Below are positions 7,656 to 15,123 of a DNA stretch of 19,035 bases, piece by piece. The stretch is taken from assembly GCA_946480465.1 (NCBI GenBank), contig CAMLJY010000095.1:1-19035 (forward strand), in the 5' to 3' direction. The DNA is from an uncultured Burkholderiales bacterium. GTDB taxonomy: Bacteria; Pseudomonadota; Gammaproteobacteria; Burkholderiales; Burkholderiaceae. A model generated the notes under the pieces. It searched no databases. It was not told the DNA's origin and saw nothing but the letters and a program-made list of their open reading frames with translations. How positions within the stretch are numbered: the first letter of the stretch is position 1; each line of letters begins with the position of its first letter. Position numbers and translations under genes: made by a program.

Positions 7656-8365
7656 CCACCCCTGCCGCCAGGTCTTCGATGCCGACCCCCACCAACCCGC
7701 ACACCGATGCCCGCCCGGCCGCCGAACGCCGCCGTGCCGACCGGCGGCGCCCGGGCGGCAGCCTGCCGCCGGGGCAGCCCGAACGCCGGCGCGGCGACCG
7801 CCGCGCGCGCCATCGCGCCGGTTCTCCGGCCATGGCCGCTCGCCAACGGCGATATCAAGCGGCCTACTGCCTGCACGGCACCGCGGAACGCGGTGCGCTG
7901 GCCTGGGACGACCTGGTGCACTGGCCCGACTGGGGCACCCTGCCGTCCGACGCGCTGGACCGCCTGGCCTGGGCCGCCGGCGCCTGGGCCCATGCCCACG
8001 AGCTGCGGCGCTGCATCGATGGCCGGCTGCTCACGCTGCTGCGCCACCAGCTGGGCAGTGCGGGCTTCGCCGCGCTGCTGGAGGCCGGCGACCCGCCCGA
8101 GCCGCTGCGCCGGGCCCTGGTGCCGCAGGACGAGGCCCTGGCCCAGCGCCTGGCCGCCAGCGATCCGCAGCCCTGGGACCAGCGCCTGCACGAGGTGGGC
8201 CGCGAATGCCTGCTGGCCACCATCGGCAGCGCGCCGCTGCGGCACTGCCTGCGCCTGCGCCACTGGCCGGACGCACCCGACGCCGCGCTGGTGCTGCCGG
8301 GCGACGAAGCGGCGGCCATCGTGCGCCTGGCCTGGGCGCGCACCGGTGCGCGGAGCGACGCATGA
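7652..8365 (+). CDS. sctK: T3SS sorting-platform protein SctK (YscK-type)
   Basis: Cytoplasmic adaptor, 237 aa from the ATGA overlap with sctJ, that in Ysc-type systems connects the SctQ pods to the SctD cytoplasmic ring. The conserved part starts near residue 65 with YQAAYCLH and HWPDW, similar to the PAAYLH...LP.W opening of YscK, followed by a helical Leu-rich body (LAWAAGAWAHAHELRRCIDG, LLTLLRHQLG). The first 60 residues are unusual: Arg-rich, low-complexity and absent from YscK. An ATG at 7832 would give a 177-aa protein that starts at the homologous point, but it lacks a good ribosome site. ATG 7679 is another option. The family call rests on this short motif, size and the slot between sctJ and sctL, because SctK proteins diverge strongly. 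Confidence 0.72.
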   Translation: MTTPAARSSMPTPTNPHTDARPAAERRRADRRRPGGSLPPGQPERRRGDRRARHRAGSPAMAARQRRYQAAYCLHGTAERGALAWDDLVHWPDWGTLPSDALDRLAWAAGAWAHAHELRRCIDGRLLTLLRHQLGSAGFAALLEAGDPPEPLRRALVPQDEALAQRLAASDPQPWDQRLHEVGRECLLATIGSAPLRHCLRLRHWPDAPDAALVLPGDEAAAIVRLAWARTGARSDA

Positions 8366-9006
8366 CCCTGCTGGCCATCCATCGCAGCGGCGACACCAGC
8401 CTCGCCACCGACCGGCTGCTGCTGGCGCCGGAAGAGGTCATCGCCTGCGAGGCCGCGGTCGAGACGCTGGCGCGCCTGCAGCAGCTGCTGGCCACGCGCC
8501 AGCGCCAGCTGGACCAGGCCCTGGCCGAGGCGCGCGAGCGCGGCTGGGCCGAAGGCCACGCGCAGGCCCTGCAGGAGGTGGCGCCGCAGCTGGTGGAAGG
8601 CTGGCTGCAGGCTGCGCAGCGGGCCGAGATCGATGCCCAGGCGCTGAAGCAGGCGTTGATCGTGCTGGGCCGCCAGGTGGTGCAGCGCATCGCGCAGAGC
8701 GTGGGCCCGGGTGAATTCGTCGGCGCGCTGGCGCGCCAGGCGGTGGACGGGCTGCTGCCCGACGCGCGCGTGGTCATCCGCGTGCATCCCGACGTGGCCG
8801 AGGCTGCGCAGGCGCACCTGGCCCGCCACGGCCGCCCGGTCGACGGCACGCGCCTGGACCTGCGGCTGGACACCGCGCTGGGCCCCTACGACTGCGTGAT
8901 CGACACCCCGCAGGGCCAGCTGCTGGCCGGCCTGCCCGCGCAGCTCGACAACCTGGCCCGCCGGCTCGGCAGCGGCGGGCCCGCATTCCAGGAGACGCGG
9001 CGATGA
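8362..9006 (+). CDS. sctL: T3SS ATPase regulator/stator SctL (YscL/FliH family)
   Basis: Cytoplasmic stator, 214 aa, that holds the ATPase SctN and links it to the sorting platform. Residues 1 to about 30 are a short N-terminal segment. About 40-100 form a long helix rich in Ala, Gln, Arg and Glu with spaced Gly and Ala ([20 protein letters not shown]), as in FliH-type proteins. The C-terminal part, about 110-205, contains [24 protein letters not shown] and [19 protein letters not shown], the conserved FliH/YscL/V-ATPase subunit E-like core. The length is close to the family norm. It overlaps sctK before and sctN after, both by ATGA, which matches the need for SctL and SctN to be made together. 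The call is confident from sequence and order. Confidence 0.93.
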   Translation: MTLLAIHRSGDTSLATDRLLLAPEEVIACEAAVETLARLQQLLATRQRQLDQALAEARERGWAEGHAQALQEVAPQLVEGWLQAAQRAEIDAQALKQALIVLGRQVVQRIAQSVGPGEFVGALARQAVDGLLPDARVVIRVHPDVAEAAQAHLARHGRPVDGTRLDLRLDTALGPYDCVIDTPQGQLLAGLPAQLDNLARRLGSGGPAFQETRR

Positions 9007-10334
9007 GCGCGCCGGAAGACTCGCTGGTGTCCCTGCTCGCCGCCGACATGCTGCAGTCGCTGCAGGGCGTGCGCACCGTCGCCGAGCGCGGCCGCGTCGT
9101 GCAGGCCTTCGGCACCACGCTGCGCGTGAGCGGGCTGTCGGCGCGCATCGGCCAGCAGTGCGAGGTGGGCGATGGCCGCGGCCCGCGCCTGCGCGCCGAG
9201 GTGGTGGGCCTGGCCCATGGCGACGCGGTGCTGGTGCCGCTGGACGGGCTGCAAGGCATTGCCGCCGACGCGCAGGTGGAGGTGTGCGCCGAGCAGCCGC
9301 TCGCACCCTTCGGCCGCGGCCTGCTGGGCCGCATCCTCGACGGCGCCGGCCAGCCGCTGGACGGACGGCCGCTGCCGCCGGGGCTGGACCACCGCCCGCT
9401 CTCCGCCAGCGCGCCCAACCCGCTGCACCGCACGCCGATCACCGAGGCCTTCGAGACCGGCGTGCGCGCGATCGACACCGCGCTCACCGTCGGCGTCGGC
9501 CAGCGGCTGGGCATCTTCGCCACCGCCGGCGGCGGCAAGTCCACGCTGCTGGGCATGCTGGCGCGGCGCGCGGCCAGCGACGTCAACGTCATCGCGCTGA
9601 TCGGCGAGCGCGGCCGCGAGGTGCGCGAGTTCATCGAGGACTGCCTGGGCGACGAAGGCCTGGCCCGCTCGGTGCTCGTCGTCTCGACTTCGGACCGCCC
9701 GTCGATGGAGCGCCTGCGCGCCGCGCAGCTGGCCACCGCCATCGCCGAGGGCTTCCGCGCGCAAGGCGCCCGCGTGCTGCTGATGATGGACTCGGCCACC
9801 CGCTTCGCGCGGGCCATGCGCGAGATCGGCCTCTCGGTCGGCGAGCCGGCGGTGCGGCGCGGCTACCCGCCTTCGGTGTTCGCCGAGCTGCCGCGGCTGT
9901 TCGAGCGCGCCGGCAACGACCAGCACGGCTCGATCACCGCCTTCTACACCGTGCTGGCCGAAGACGAGGACGGCAGCGACCCCATCGCCGAGGAGGTGCG
10001 CTCGATCCTGGACGGCCACATCGTGCTGTCGCGCGAACTCGGCCAGGCCGGCCACTACCCTGCGATCGACCTGCTGGCCAGCGCCAGCCGGGTCTTCGGC
10101 CGCGTCGCCGGTCCGGCACACCGTGCCGATGCACTGCGCCTGCGTGCGCTGATGGCCAAGCATGCCGAGCTGAAGTTCCTGCTGCAGGTGGGCGAGTACC
10201 GCGCGGGCAGCGACGCGCTGGGCGACGACGCCATTGCCCGCTGGCCCGCCATCCTGCAGCTGCTGCGCCAGCCCGCGCACGAGCCCAGCGGCTGGGACGA
10301 CACGCTGCGCCAGTTACGCGAGACAGTGGCATGA
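9003..10334 (+). CDS. sctN: T3SS ATPase SctN (YscN/InvC/FliI family)
   Basis: Hexameric ATPase, 443 aa, that strips chaperones from substrates and powers early export steps. The N-terminal beta domain covers about 25-95. Walker A is ATAGGGKST with Lys179. The [10 protein letters not shown] motif is at 201-210, Walker B is [11 protein letters not shown] with Asp263, and [18 protein letters not shown] lies at 287-304. The arginine-finger region and ASRVF follow at about 360. The C-terminal helical domain interacts with chaperones in homologues. All catalytic motifs are intact. The FATAGGGKS loop is of the T3SS/FliI type, and the lack of flagellar neighbours excludes FliI. It overlaps sctL and sctO by ATGA, so stator, ATPase and stalk are translationally linked. 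Confidence 0.98.
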   Translation: MSAPEDSLVSLLAADMLQSLQGVRTVAERGRVVQAFGTTLRVSGLSARIGQQCEVGDGRGPRLRAEVVGLAHGDAVLVPLDGLQGIAADAQVEVCAEQPLAPFGRGLLGRILDGAGQPLDGRPLPPGLDHRPLSASAPNPLHRTPITEAFETGVRAIDTALTVGVGQRLGIFATAGGGKSTLLGMLARRAASDVNVIALIGERGREVREFIEDCLGDEGLARSVLVVSTSDRPSMERLRAAQLATAIAEGFRAQGARVLLMMDSATRFARAMREIGLSVGEPAVRRGYPPSVFAELPRLFERAGNDQHGSITAFYTVLAEDEDGSDPIAEEVRSILDGHIVLSRELGQAGHYPAIDLLASASRVFGRVAGPAHRADALRLRALMAKHAELKFLLQVGEYRAGSDALGDDAIARWPAILQLLRQPAHEPSGWDDTLRQLRETVA

Positions 10335-10822
10335 GACACCCTCATCCTGACGACCTGCGCCACCAGCGCCAGCTGCACCGCCTGCGCCAGCTGCGCGAGG
10401 ACACTGCGCGTCTGGAGCGCGAACGCCTGCGCCGTGCGCGGGATGCCGCGCAGGACGCGCTGCAGGCCCGCGACCAGGGCATTGCCACGCTGCGCGATGG
10501 CCTGGACCGGCTGCAGGGCTGGCCGGCCGGCCTGCCGCCGGTGGCCGCCGCACGCTGGCTGGCCCAGGCCCAGACCCGGCGCCAGCAGCTGCTGCAGGTG
10601 ATCGAACGCGAGCGTTACCACCGCCTCGCCGACGCCGAGGCCCTGCAGCGTGCCGAGCAGGCGCTGGCGGCCAGCCACGCCGCGTGGACCTCGGCCTGCG
10701 CGCGCAGCCGATCGGCCGGCGAATCGATAGAGCGCACGCGCGCGGCGCTGCGGCAGCTGCAGGAGCGCCGCGCGGAGCTGGACCAGGAACCCCAGCCGCG
10801 TGCCGAGGGCAGCACCACATGA
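10331..10822 (+). CDS. sctO: T3SS stalk protein SctO (YscO/FliJ-like)
   Basis: Small coiled-coil stalk, 163 aa, expected to sit in the centre of the SctN hexamer and contact SctV. The sequence is nearly all helical and charged, with Arg, Gln, Leu, Glu and Ala heptad patterns in two arms: about 8-60 ([20 protein letters not shown]) and about 80-150 ([20 protein letters not shown] and later [13 protein letters not shown]), separated by a Gly/Pro turn ([13 protein letters not shown]). This hairpin is the FliJ/YscO architecture. Primary sequence is poorly conserved in the family, so the call depends on size, coiled coil and the slot directly after sctN. Start and end overlap the neighbours by ATGA. 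Confidence 0.85.
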   Translation: MRHPHPDDLRHQRQLHRLRQLREDTARLERERLRRARDAAQDALQARDQGIATLRDGLDRLQGWPAGLPPVAAARWLAQAQTRRQQLLQVIERERYHRLADAEALQRAEQALAASHAAWTSACARSRSAGESIERTRAALRQLQERRAELDQEPQPRAEGSTT

Positions 10823-11424
10823 AGCCCATCAACCACGACAGCCCCTGCCCTGCCGCCGCGCCCACGCCGCGCCGGCCGACGCCGCCGGGCGTTGCCGCCG
10901 GCCGCGCCTTTGCCGCTGCCCTGGGTGAAGACGAAACGGGCACCCGCCCTGAAGCCGCCGCGCCGCTCATGCCCAGCCTGCCCGGCCTGCCGGCGGCCTT
11001 GCCGCTGCCGCCGGCGCCCTGCACGCCATCCGCGCGCGCCGCGGCCACCGCCGGCCCGGGCACGGCTGCGCCCAAACCAGCGGGGCCGCCGCCTGTGACT
11101 TCACAGGTTAGCGGAGGCCCCTTGCCGGTGGCCCCGGGCTCGCCGGCCGCCACCGGCACCTGGCAGCTCGAGCTCGGCCGCGGCCTGCCCGCCGCGCAGC
11201 TGCAGATCACCCGCCAGGCCGGCGGCCAGCTGGACGCCAGCCTCACCGCCGCGCTGCCCGCGCTGGCCGCGGCCGCCACGCGCCGCCTCGGCCAGCGCCT
11301 GGCCGAACGTGGCGTGCGGCTGCAGCACGCCGCCGCGACCGAACCCGCCTGCGGCGACACGCCGGCCGCCACGGCCGCCGGCGCCGCGGCCTCCAACCCA
11401 CCGTCAGGACAAGCCCATGCGTGA
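10819..11424 (+). CDS. sctP: T3SS needle-length regulator SctP (YscP/HrpP-like)
   Basis: Predicted molecular ruler and substrate-specificity switch protein, 201 aa. Residues 1-110 are Pro/Ala-rich and without predicted fold, as expected for the ruler segment. About 113-170 forms the more ordered C-terminal part (TWQLELGRGLPAAQLQITRQ, then a helix of Ala, Arg and Leu, then LAERGVRLQHA), comparable to the T3S4/FliK-type switch domain that contacts SctU. The protein is shorter than YscP (about 515 aa) and closer to HrpP-type rulers; if ruler length scales with needle length, a short needle would be expected. The call relies on position after sctO, composition and this C-terminal pattern. The stop overlaps the histidine-kinase gene by 8 bp. 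Confidence 0.75.
   Translation: MKPINHDSPCPAAAPTPRRPTPPGVAAGRAFAAALGEDETGTRPEAAAPLMPSLPGLPAALPLPPAPCTPSARAAATAGPGTAAPKPAGPPPVTSQVSGGPLPVAPGSPAATGTWQLELGRGLPAAQLQITRQAGGQLDASLTAALPALAAAATRRLGQRLAERGVRLQHAAATEPACGDTPAATAAGAAASNPPSGQAHA
11092..11107. repeat. Short perfect inverted repeat inside sctP
   Basis: CCTGTGA, two bases, TCACAGG: seven-base perfect arms. It stands out because the surroundings are much richer in GC. It lies about 310 bp upstream of the kinase start, in the disordered linker of sctP. It could be a hairpin in the mRNA, a protein-binding site, or chance. The spacing is wrong for a CRP site. Confidence 0.4.
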
Positions 11425-12694
11425 TCCTTTCGTGCACCCCCCCGCCGCCCTGGCCCAGCAGCACGCGGCCGACCTCGTCGAGGCGCTGGACGCCTTCGAT
11501 CCCGGCACCGCGCTGATCGACGTCGAACGCCGCCGGCTCGGCTGGTGCAGCCCCACCTTCATTGCCCGCTGCGGCCTGCACCCCGGCACCAGCGAAGAGC
11601 TGGCCGATCACCGCCTGCCCGGCCTCGCCACCGCGCTGCGGCAGGGCCTGCCGCGCAAGCGCTGGCGGGTGCGCTCGGGCGCATTCAAGGGCCAGTCCGT
11701 GCAGTTGGTCAGCGTGCATCCGGGCCTGGCCGCGCTGCGGCTGCTGGACCGCACCGATAGCCCCGACGATGCAGCGCAGGTGCAAGCCGTGCAGCGCCAC
11801 CTGGAGGACCGCGAGCGGCTGCTGTTCACCTCGCGCACGCTGTCGGTGTCCGAGATGGCGTCGGCACTGGCGCATGAGCTGAACCAGCCCATCGGCACGG
11901 TGGTGAACGTGCTGCGCGGCATCCGCACGCGCCTGGAGCGCGCCGCGCAGGCCGGCCCGGATGGCGCGGCCGCCTACGCCACCGTGCAGGCGTTGCAAGC
12001 CGGCGTGCACCTGGCGCTGGAGCAGGCGCAGTTCGCCACCCGCATCGTCGCCCGCATCCGGGACTTCACGCACGCCCGGCAGCCGCGCACCGATGCGCTG
12101 GCGCTGGACCGCGTGGTGGCGGACGCCATGTCGCTGATGGACTGGGAACTGCGCCGCGACCACATCGAGTGCTCGCTCGACTGCGGCGGCGGCCCCTGGC
12201 CGGTGGTGGGCGACGAGACCATGCTGCAGCAGGTGTGCGTGAACCTGATGCGCAACGCCATCGAGGCGATGCGCAGCAGCCCGCGCCGGCGGCTCGACGT
12301 CAACATCAAGCCCGAGCCCGGCGGGCGCGCGGTCGAACTGGCCATCCGCGACAGCGGCTGCGGCCTGCCCGCCGACGCCGAGCAGCGCCTGTTCGTACCC
12401 TTTCAGTCGACCAAGCCCAACGGCATGGGGCTGGGGCTCAACATCTGCCGCTCCTTCATCGAGCTGCACCAGGGCCGACTCTGGTTCAGCCGCCATGCCG
12501 ACAAGGGCGCGGGCCCGCTCGGCTGCACCTTCCACGTCTGGCTGCCGCTGGCCGCGCCGCCGCGCGCAGCACACGAATCCGCGTCCGTGGCCTGCGCCGC
12601 ACCGTCGGCAGGCCTCTTCGCCGACACCGCCGCCGATCCATTCGTCGACAGCACCCGCGCCGAACTGGCCGGGCCCGACCTCGACGGCCTCTGA
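11417..12694 (+). CDS. Soluble sensor histidine kinase (FixL/TodS-like) within the T3SS operon
   Basis: Two-component sensor kinase, 425 aa, without signal peptide or membrane segments, so cytosolic. About 20-115 is a sensor region with a PAS-like layout (GTALIDVERRRLGWCSPTFI, ALRLLDRTD), but no heme or flavin ligand can be assigned. A short coiled linker (about 118-140) leads to the HisKA dimerisation domain with the phospho-acceptor His153 in ASALAHELNQPIG. The ATPase domain has the N box around NLMRNAIEAM (Asn280), the G1 box DSGCGLP at 312-318, an F box near LFVPFQ and the G2 box NGMGLGLNI at 335-343. The sequence around the His matches the FixL/TodS-type HELNQP(I/L) class. The last 45 residues are an Ala-rich tail. 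The start overlaps sctP by 8 bp and the regulator gene follows after 13 bp, so the cognate pair is built into the operon. Confidence 0.93.
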   Translation: MRDPFVHPPAALAQQHAADLVEALDAFDPGTALIDVERRRLGWCSPTFIARCGLHPGTSEELADHRLPGLATALRQGLPRKRWRVRSGAFKGQSVQLVSVHPGLAALRLLDRTDSPDDAAQVQAVQRHLEDRERLLFTSRTLSVSEMASALAHELNQPIGTVVNVLRGIRTRLERAAQAGPDGAAAYATVQALQAGVHLALEQAQFATRIVARIRDFTHARQPRTDALALDRVVADAMSLMDWELRRDHIECSLDCGGGPWPVVGDETMLQQVCVNLMRNAIEAMRSSPRRRLDVNIKPEPGGRAVELAIRDSGCGLPADAEQRLFVPFQSTKPNGMGLGLNICRSFIELHQGRLWFSRHADKGAGPLGCTFHVWLPLAAPPRAAHESASVACAAPSAGLFADTAADPFVDSTRAELAGPDLDGL

Positions 12695-12707
12695 AGGCGC
12701 CACATCC

Positions 12708-13352
12708 ATGCAGCAACACACCGTCTACGTCGTCGACGACAACCCCGAGTTCCGGGCCTCCGTGCGCTGGCTGCTCGACAGCGCCGGCTACGCCGTGATC
12801 GACTTTCCCGGTCCTGAAGCAGCGCTGGCCGCGCTGACCGAGCAACCGCCCGAGGGCAGCGCCTGCCTGCTGCTGGACGTGCGCATGCCCGGCATGTCCG
12901 GGCTCGACCTGCATGACCGCATGGCCGCCCGGTCGATCGACCTCCCAGTCATCTACATGACCGGCCACGGCGACGTGCCGCTCGCCGTGAAGGCGATGCA
13001 GAAGGGCGCCGTCACCTTCATCGAGAAGCCCTTCTGCGACGACACGCTGGAGCAGGCCCTGGCCAGCGCGCTGGCGGCGCCGCACGAGCCGGCCGCGGCC
13101 ACCGCGGCCGCTGAAGCGCCAGCCCCAGATCCGGCCGCCGCCGAGTGGCAGCGCCGCCACGCGCGGCTCACCCCGCGCGAGCGCGAGGTGCTCGACTGGG
13201 TGATCAAGGAAAAGCTCAACAAGACCATCTCCGACCTGATGGGCATCAGCATCAAGACCGTCGAGCTGCACCGTTCGCGCGTGATGAGCAAGCTGGGCGC
13301 GAAGTCGATCACCCAGCTGATCAAGATGGTCGTGAGCCAACGCGCGATATGA
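12708..13352 (+). CDS. Response regulator, FixJ/TodT-type with LuxR-family HTH
   Basis: DNA-binding response regulator, 214 aa. The receiver domain (about 5-120) has the acidic pair Asp10/Asp11, the phospho-acceptor Asp57 in LLLDVRMPGMSGLDL, Thr85 in YMTGHGDV and Lys107 in IEKPF, so phosphorylation residues are complete. A flexible Ala/Pro/Glu-rich linker (about 123-146) leads to a LuxR/FixJ-type helix-turn-helix at about 153-214 (LTPREREVLDWVIKEKLNK, ISIKTVELHRSRVMSKLG). This is the FixJ/TtrR/TodT class, usually a sigma70 activator. Its neighbour is the likely cognate kinase, and its stop overlaps the sctQ start (ATGA), so it is translated together with apparatus genes. It is probably a local regulator of this secretion system or its effectors; the target sites are not identified. 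Confidence 0.95.
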   Translation: MQQHTVYVVDDNPEFRASVRWLLDSAGYAVIDFPGPEAALAALTEQPPEGSACLLLDVRMPGMSGLDLHDRMAARSIDLPVIYMTGHGDVPLAVKAMQKGAVTFIEKPFCDDTLEQALASALAAPHEPAAATAAAEAPAPDPAAAEWQRRHARLTPREREVLDWVIKEKLNKTISDLMGISIKTVELHRSRVMSKLGAKSITQLIKMVVSQRAI

Positions 13353-14194
13353 GCGGCCTCTGCTTCCACGCCCAGACCCCGGCCGGCGCGTTCCGCCTGC
13401 AGGTCGACCCCTCGCCCGCCGACACCGCGCGCCCCGCCGCCTGCGCCCCCGGCGGCCTGCCCGATGCCGTGGAGGCGGCGCTGGCGCTGAGCCGCTGTGA
13501 ACCGCTGATCGCGCGCTGCGAGGACTGGTTCGGCGCCGCGCTGGACCTGGCGCCCATCGACCCGCGCACGCCGCCCGAGCCCGGCCTGACCGCATCGGTG
13601 CACGACTCCGCGCTGGCCCCCGAAGGCACGCGGCTGCAATGCGCCTGGACGCTGCTGCACCAGGCCGCGCCGCCGGTGGCGCTGCAGGCGCCGCGCCTGC
13701 GCTGGGCCGAACTGCGCCTGCAGGCCGAACTGGCCCGCTTCGCCACCGCCCCGGTCAGCGAAGAAGAGCTGCGTGAAGACGCGATGCTGCTGCTGCCGCC
13801 CTCCTTCGAGGCCCCGTGGGCGGTGGCGCTGGTCGACGATGCCGAACGCCTGCGCATGCAGGCGCATTGGCGGCTCGACGGCAACCCGCGCCTGCAGCTG
13901 CAGCGCCCGCTGGCCCCGGCTCCGGCCGAGGCCCAAGCCAGTTGGCGCGTGCTGGCGCGCGACCCCATCCGCGTCGACCCCGCGGTGGTGCTGGGCTGGC
14001 AGGCCGGCCCCTGCGAGCTGGGCGGCGACACGCACGACCGCGGCTGGCCCACGCCCACCGCCGCCCGCCTGCTGGTGCACGGCCGGCCGGTGGCCGAGGG
14101 CCTGGTGGTCGCCGCCCTGCAGGGTGCCGCGCTGTGGATCCGGCGCTGCCTGCCGTCACCCGCCGCGCGCACGGAGGCCTCGTCATGGACCTGA
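13349..14194 (+). CDS. sctQ: T3SS sorting-platform C-ring-like protein SctQ (divergent)
   Basis: Cytoplasmic pod protein, 281 aa, that in homologues binds SctL and SctK and sorts substrates. It is slightly shorter than YscQ (about 307 aa). The C-terminal 200-265 should be the SPOA domain, of which (I/V)RVDPAVVLGW, ARLLVHGRPVAEGLVV and ALWIRR are a poor but recognisable trace. The usual LTLGEL-type surface motif is missing, so the domain is divergent. A second SPOA-like segment may lie at about 150-185. Some systems make an extra short SctQ-C from an internal start; Met170 (ATG 13856) is the only well-placed candidate and has no ribosome site. The family call comes mainly from position between the regulator and sctR. 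It starts by ATGA overlap and its end overlaps sctR by 10 bp. Confidence 0.78.
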   Translation: MSGLCFHAQTPAGAFRLQVDPSPADTARPAACAPGGLPDAVEAALALSRCEPLIARCEDWFGAALDLAPIDPRTPPEPGLTASVHDSALAPEGTRLQCAWTLLHQAAPPVALQAPRLRWAELRLQAELARFATAPVSEEELREDAMLLLPPSFEAPWAVALVDDAERLRMQAHWRLDGNPRLQLQRPLAPAPAEAQASWRVLARDPIRVDPAVVLGWQAGPCELGGDTHDRGWPTPTAARLLVHGRPVAEGLVVAALQGAALWIRRCLPSPAARTEASSWT

Positions 14195-14838
14195 CGCAGT
14201 TCTCGCCCTCGTCCGCGCTGCTCACCGTGGTGGCGCTGGCACTGGCGCCCTTCGTCGCGGTGATGGTCACCTCCTTCACCAAGATCGTCGTCGTGCTCAG
14301 CCTGCTGCGCAACGCGCTGGGCCTGCAGCAGGTGCCGCCCAACGTCGTGCTGAACGGCCTGGCCCTGGTGCTCACCGTCTACGTGATGTACCCGGTGGGC
14401 CTGCAGATGGCCGAGCGGCTGGGCAGCGCCGAGCAGCTGGGGCAGAGCACGCGCACGCTGCTGGCCGGCGCCGACCGCGGCAAGGAGCCGCTGCGCGAAT
14501 TCATGCTGAAGCACTCGCAGCCGCGCGAGCGCGACTTCTTCCTGCGCACCGCCCGCAAGGCATTGCCCGAGCCCCAGGCCGCCGAGTTGAGCGAGCGCGA
14601 CTTCATCGTCGTGCTGCCCGCCTTCACGGTCAGCGAACTGTCGGTGGCGTTCCAGATCGGCTTCCTGATCTTCCTGCCCTTCCTCGTCGTCGACCTCGTC
14701 GTCTCCAACGTGCTGATGGCCATGGGCATGCAGATGCTCACCCCCACCACCGTGTCGCTGCCCTTCAAGCTGCTGCTGTTCGTGCTGGCCGACGGCTGGG
14801 TCAAGCTGTCGCACGGGCTGGTGATGACCTACCACTGA
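14185..14838 (+). CDS. sctR: T3SS export gate protein SctR (FliP/YscR family)
   Basis: Core export-gate subunit, 217 aa, the normal length for the family. It has four hydrophobic stretches (about 10-40, 50-72, 145-182, 185-212). Diagnostic sequences are TSFTKIVVVLSLLRNALG at 29-46, QQVPPNVVLNGLALVLT, the loop with MLKHSQPRERDFFL, and LPAFTVSELSVAFQIGFLIF plus MGMQMLTPTTVSLPFKLLLF near the end. Five SctR with SctT and SctS form the pore through which substrates pass. The start ATG 14185 is preceded by GGAGG at 14173-14177, a good ribosome site inside the end of sctQ. The gene overlaps sctQ by 10 bp and sctS follows after 12 bp. FliP is excluded by context. Confidence 0.98.
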   Translation: MDLTQFSPSSALLTVVALALAPFVAVMVTSFTKIVVVLSLLRNALGLQQVPPNVVLNGLALVLTVYVMYPVGLQMAERLGSAEQLGQSTRTLLAGADRGKEPLREFMLKHSQPRERDFFLRTARKALPEPQAAELSERDFIVVLPAFTVSELSVAFQIGFLIFLPFLVVDLVVSNVLMAMGMQMLTPTTVSLPFKLLLFVLADGWVKLSHGLVMTYH

Positions 14839-14850
14839 AAAAACGCGGCC

Positions 14851-15123
14851 ATGTCCGGAACCGACCTGTTGCAGACCACCACCCAGGCACTCTGGCTGGT
14901 GCTGGTGCTGTCCGCGCCGCCGGTGCTGGTGGCCGCGCTGGTGGGCCTGCTGGTCGCGGTGCTGCAGGCCGCCACGCAGATCCAGGAACAGACCATCCAG
15001 TACGCGCTGAAGTTCTTCGCCATCGTGCTGACGCTGTTCGCCTGCGCCTCGCTGCTGGGCGGCACGCTGATGCAATACACCAACACCGTCTTCGACAGCT
15101 TCGCCGGCTGGGTGCGCCGATGA
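14851..15123 (+). CDS. sctS: T3SS export gate protein SctS (FliQ/YscS family)
   Basis: Small export-gate subunit, 90 aa, with two hydrophobic helices at about 14-40 and 52-75 joined by the conserved polar turn TQIQEQTIQYALKF. This is the complete FliQ/YscS pattern. Four copies in homologues wrap the SctR/SctT core and help close the gate. The gene follows sctR after 12 bp with no strong ribosome site (a run of A bases precedes it), and its stop overlaps the sctT start by ATGA. The identification is firm because of length, sequence and order. Confidence 0.97.
   Translation: MSGTDLLQTTTQALWLVLVLSAPPVLVAALVGLLVAVLQAATQIQEQTIQYALKFFAIVLTLFACASLLGGTLMQYTNTVFDSFAGWVRR

Noticed and set aside
11094..11105. 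CRP/FNR-type site in the sctP palindrome
   Set aside because: The TGTGA and TCACA halves are two bases apart instead of six, and the site is inside a coding region.
13781..13858. Internal start codons in sctQ giving a short SctQ-C (ATG 13781, ATG 13856)
   Set aside because: No Shine-Dalgarno at proper distance before either.
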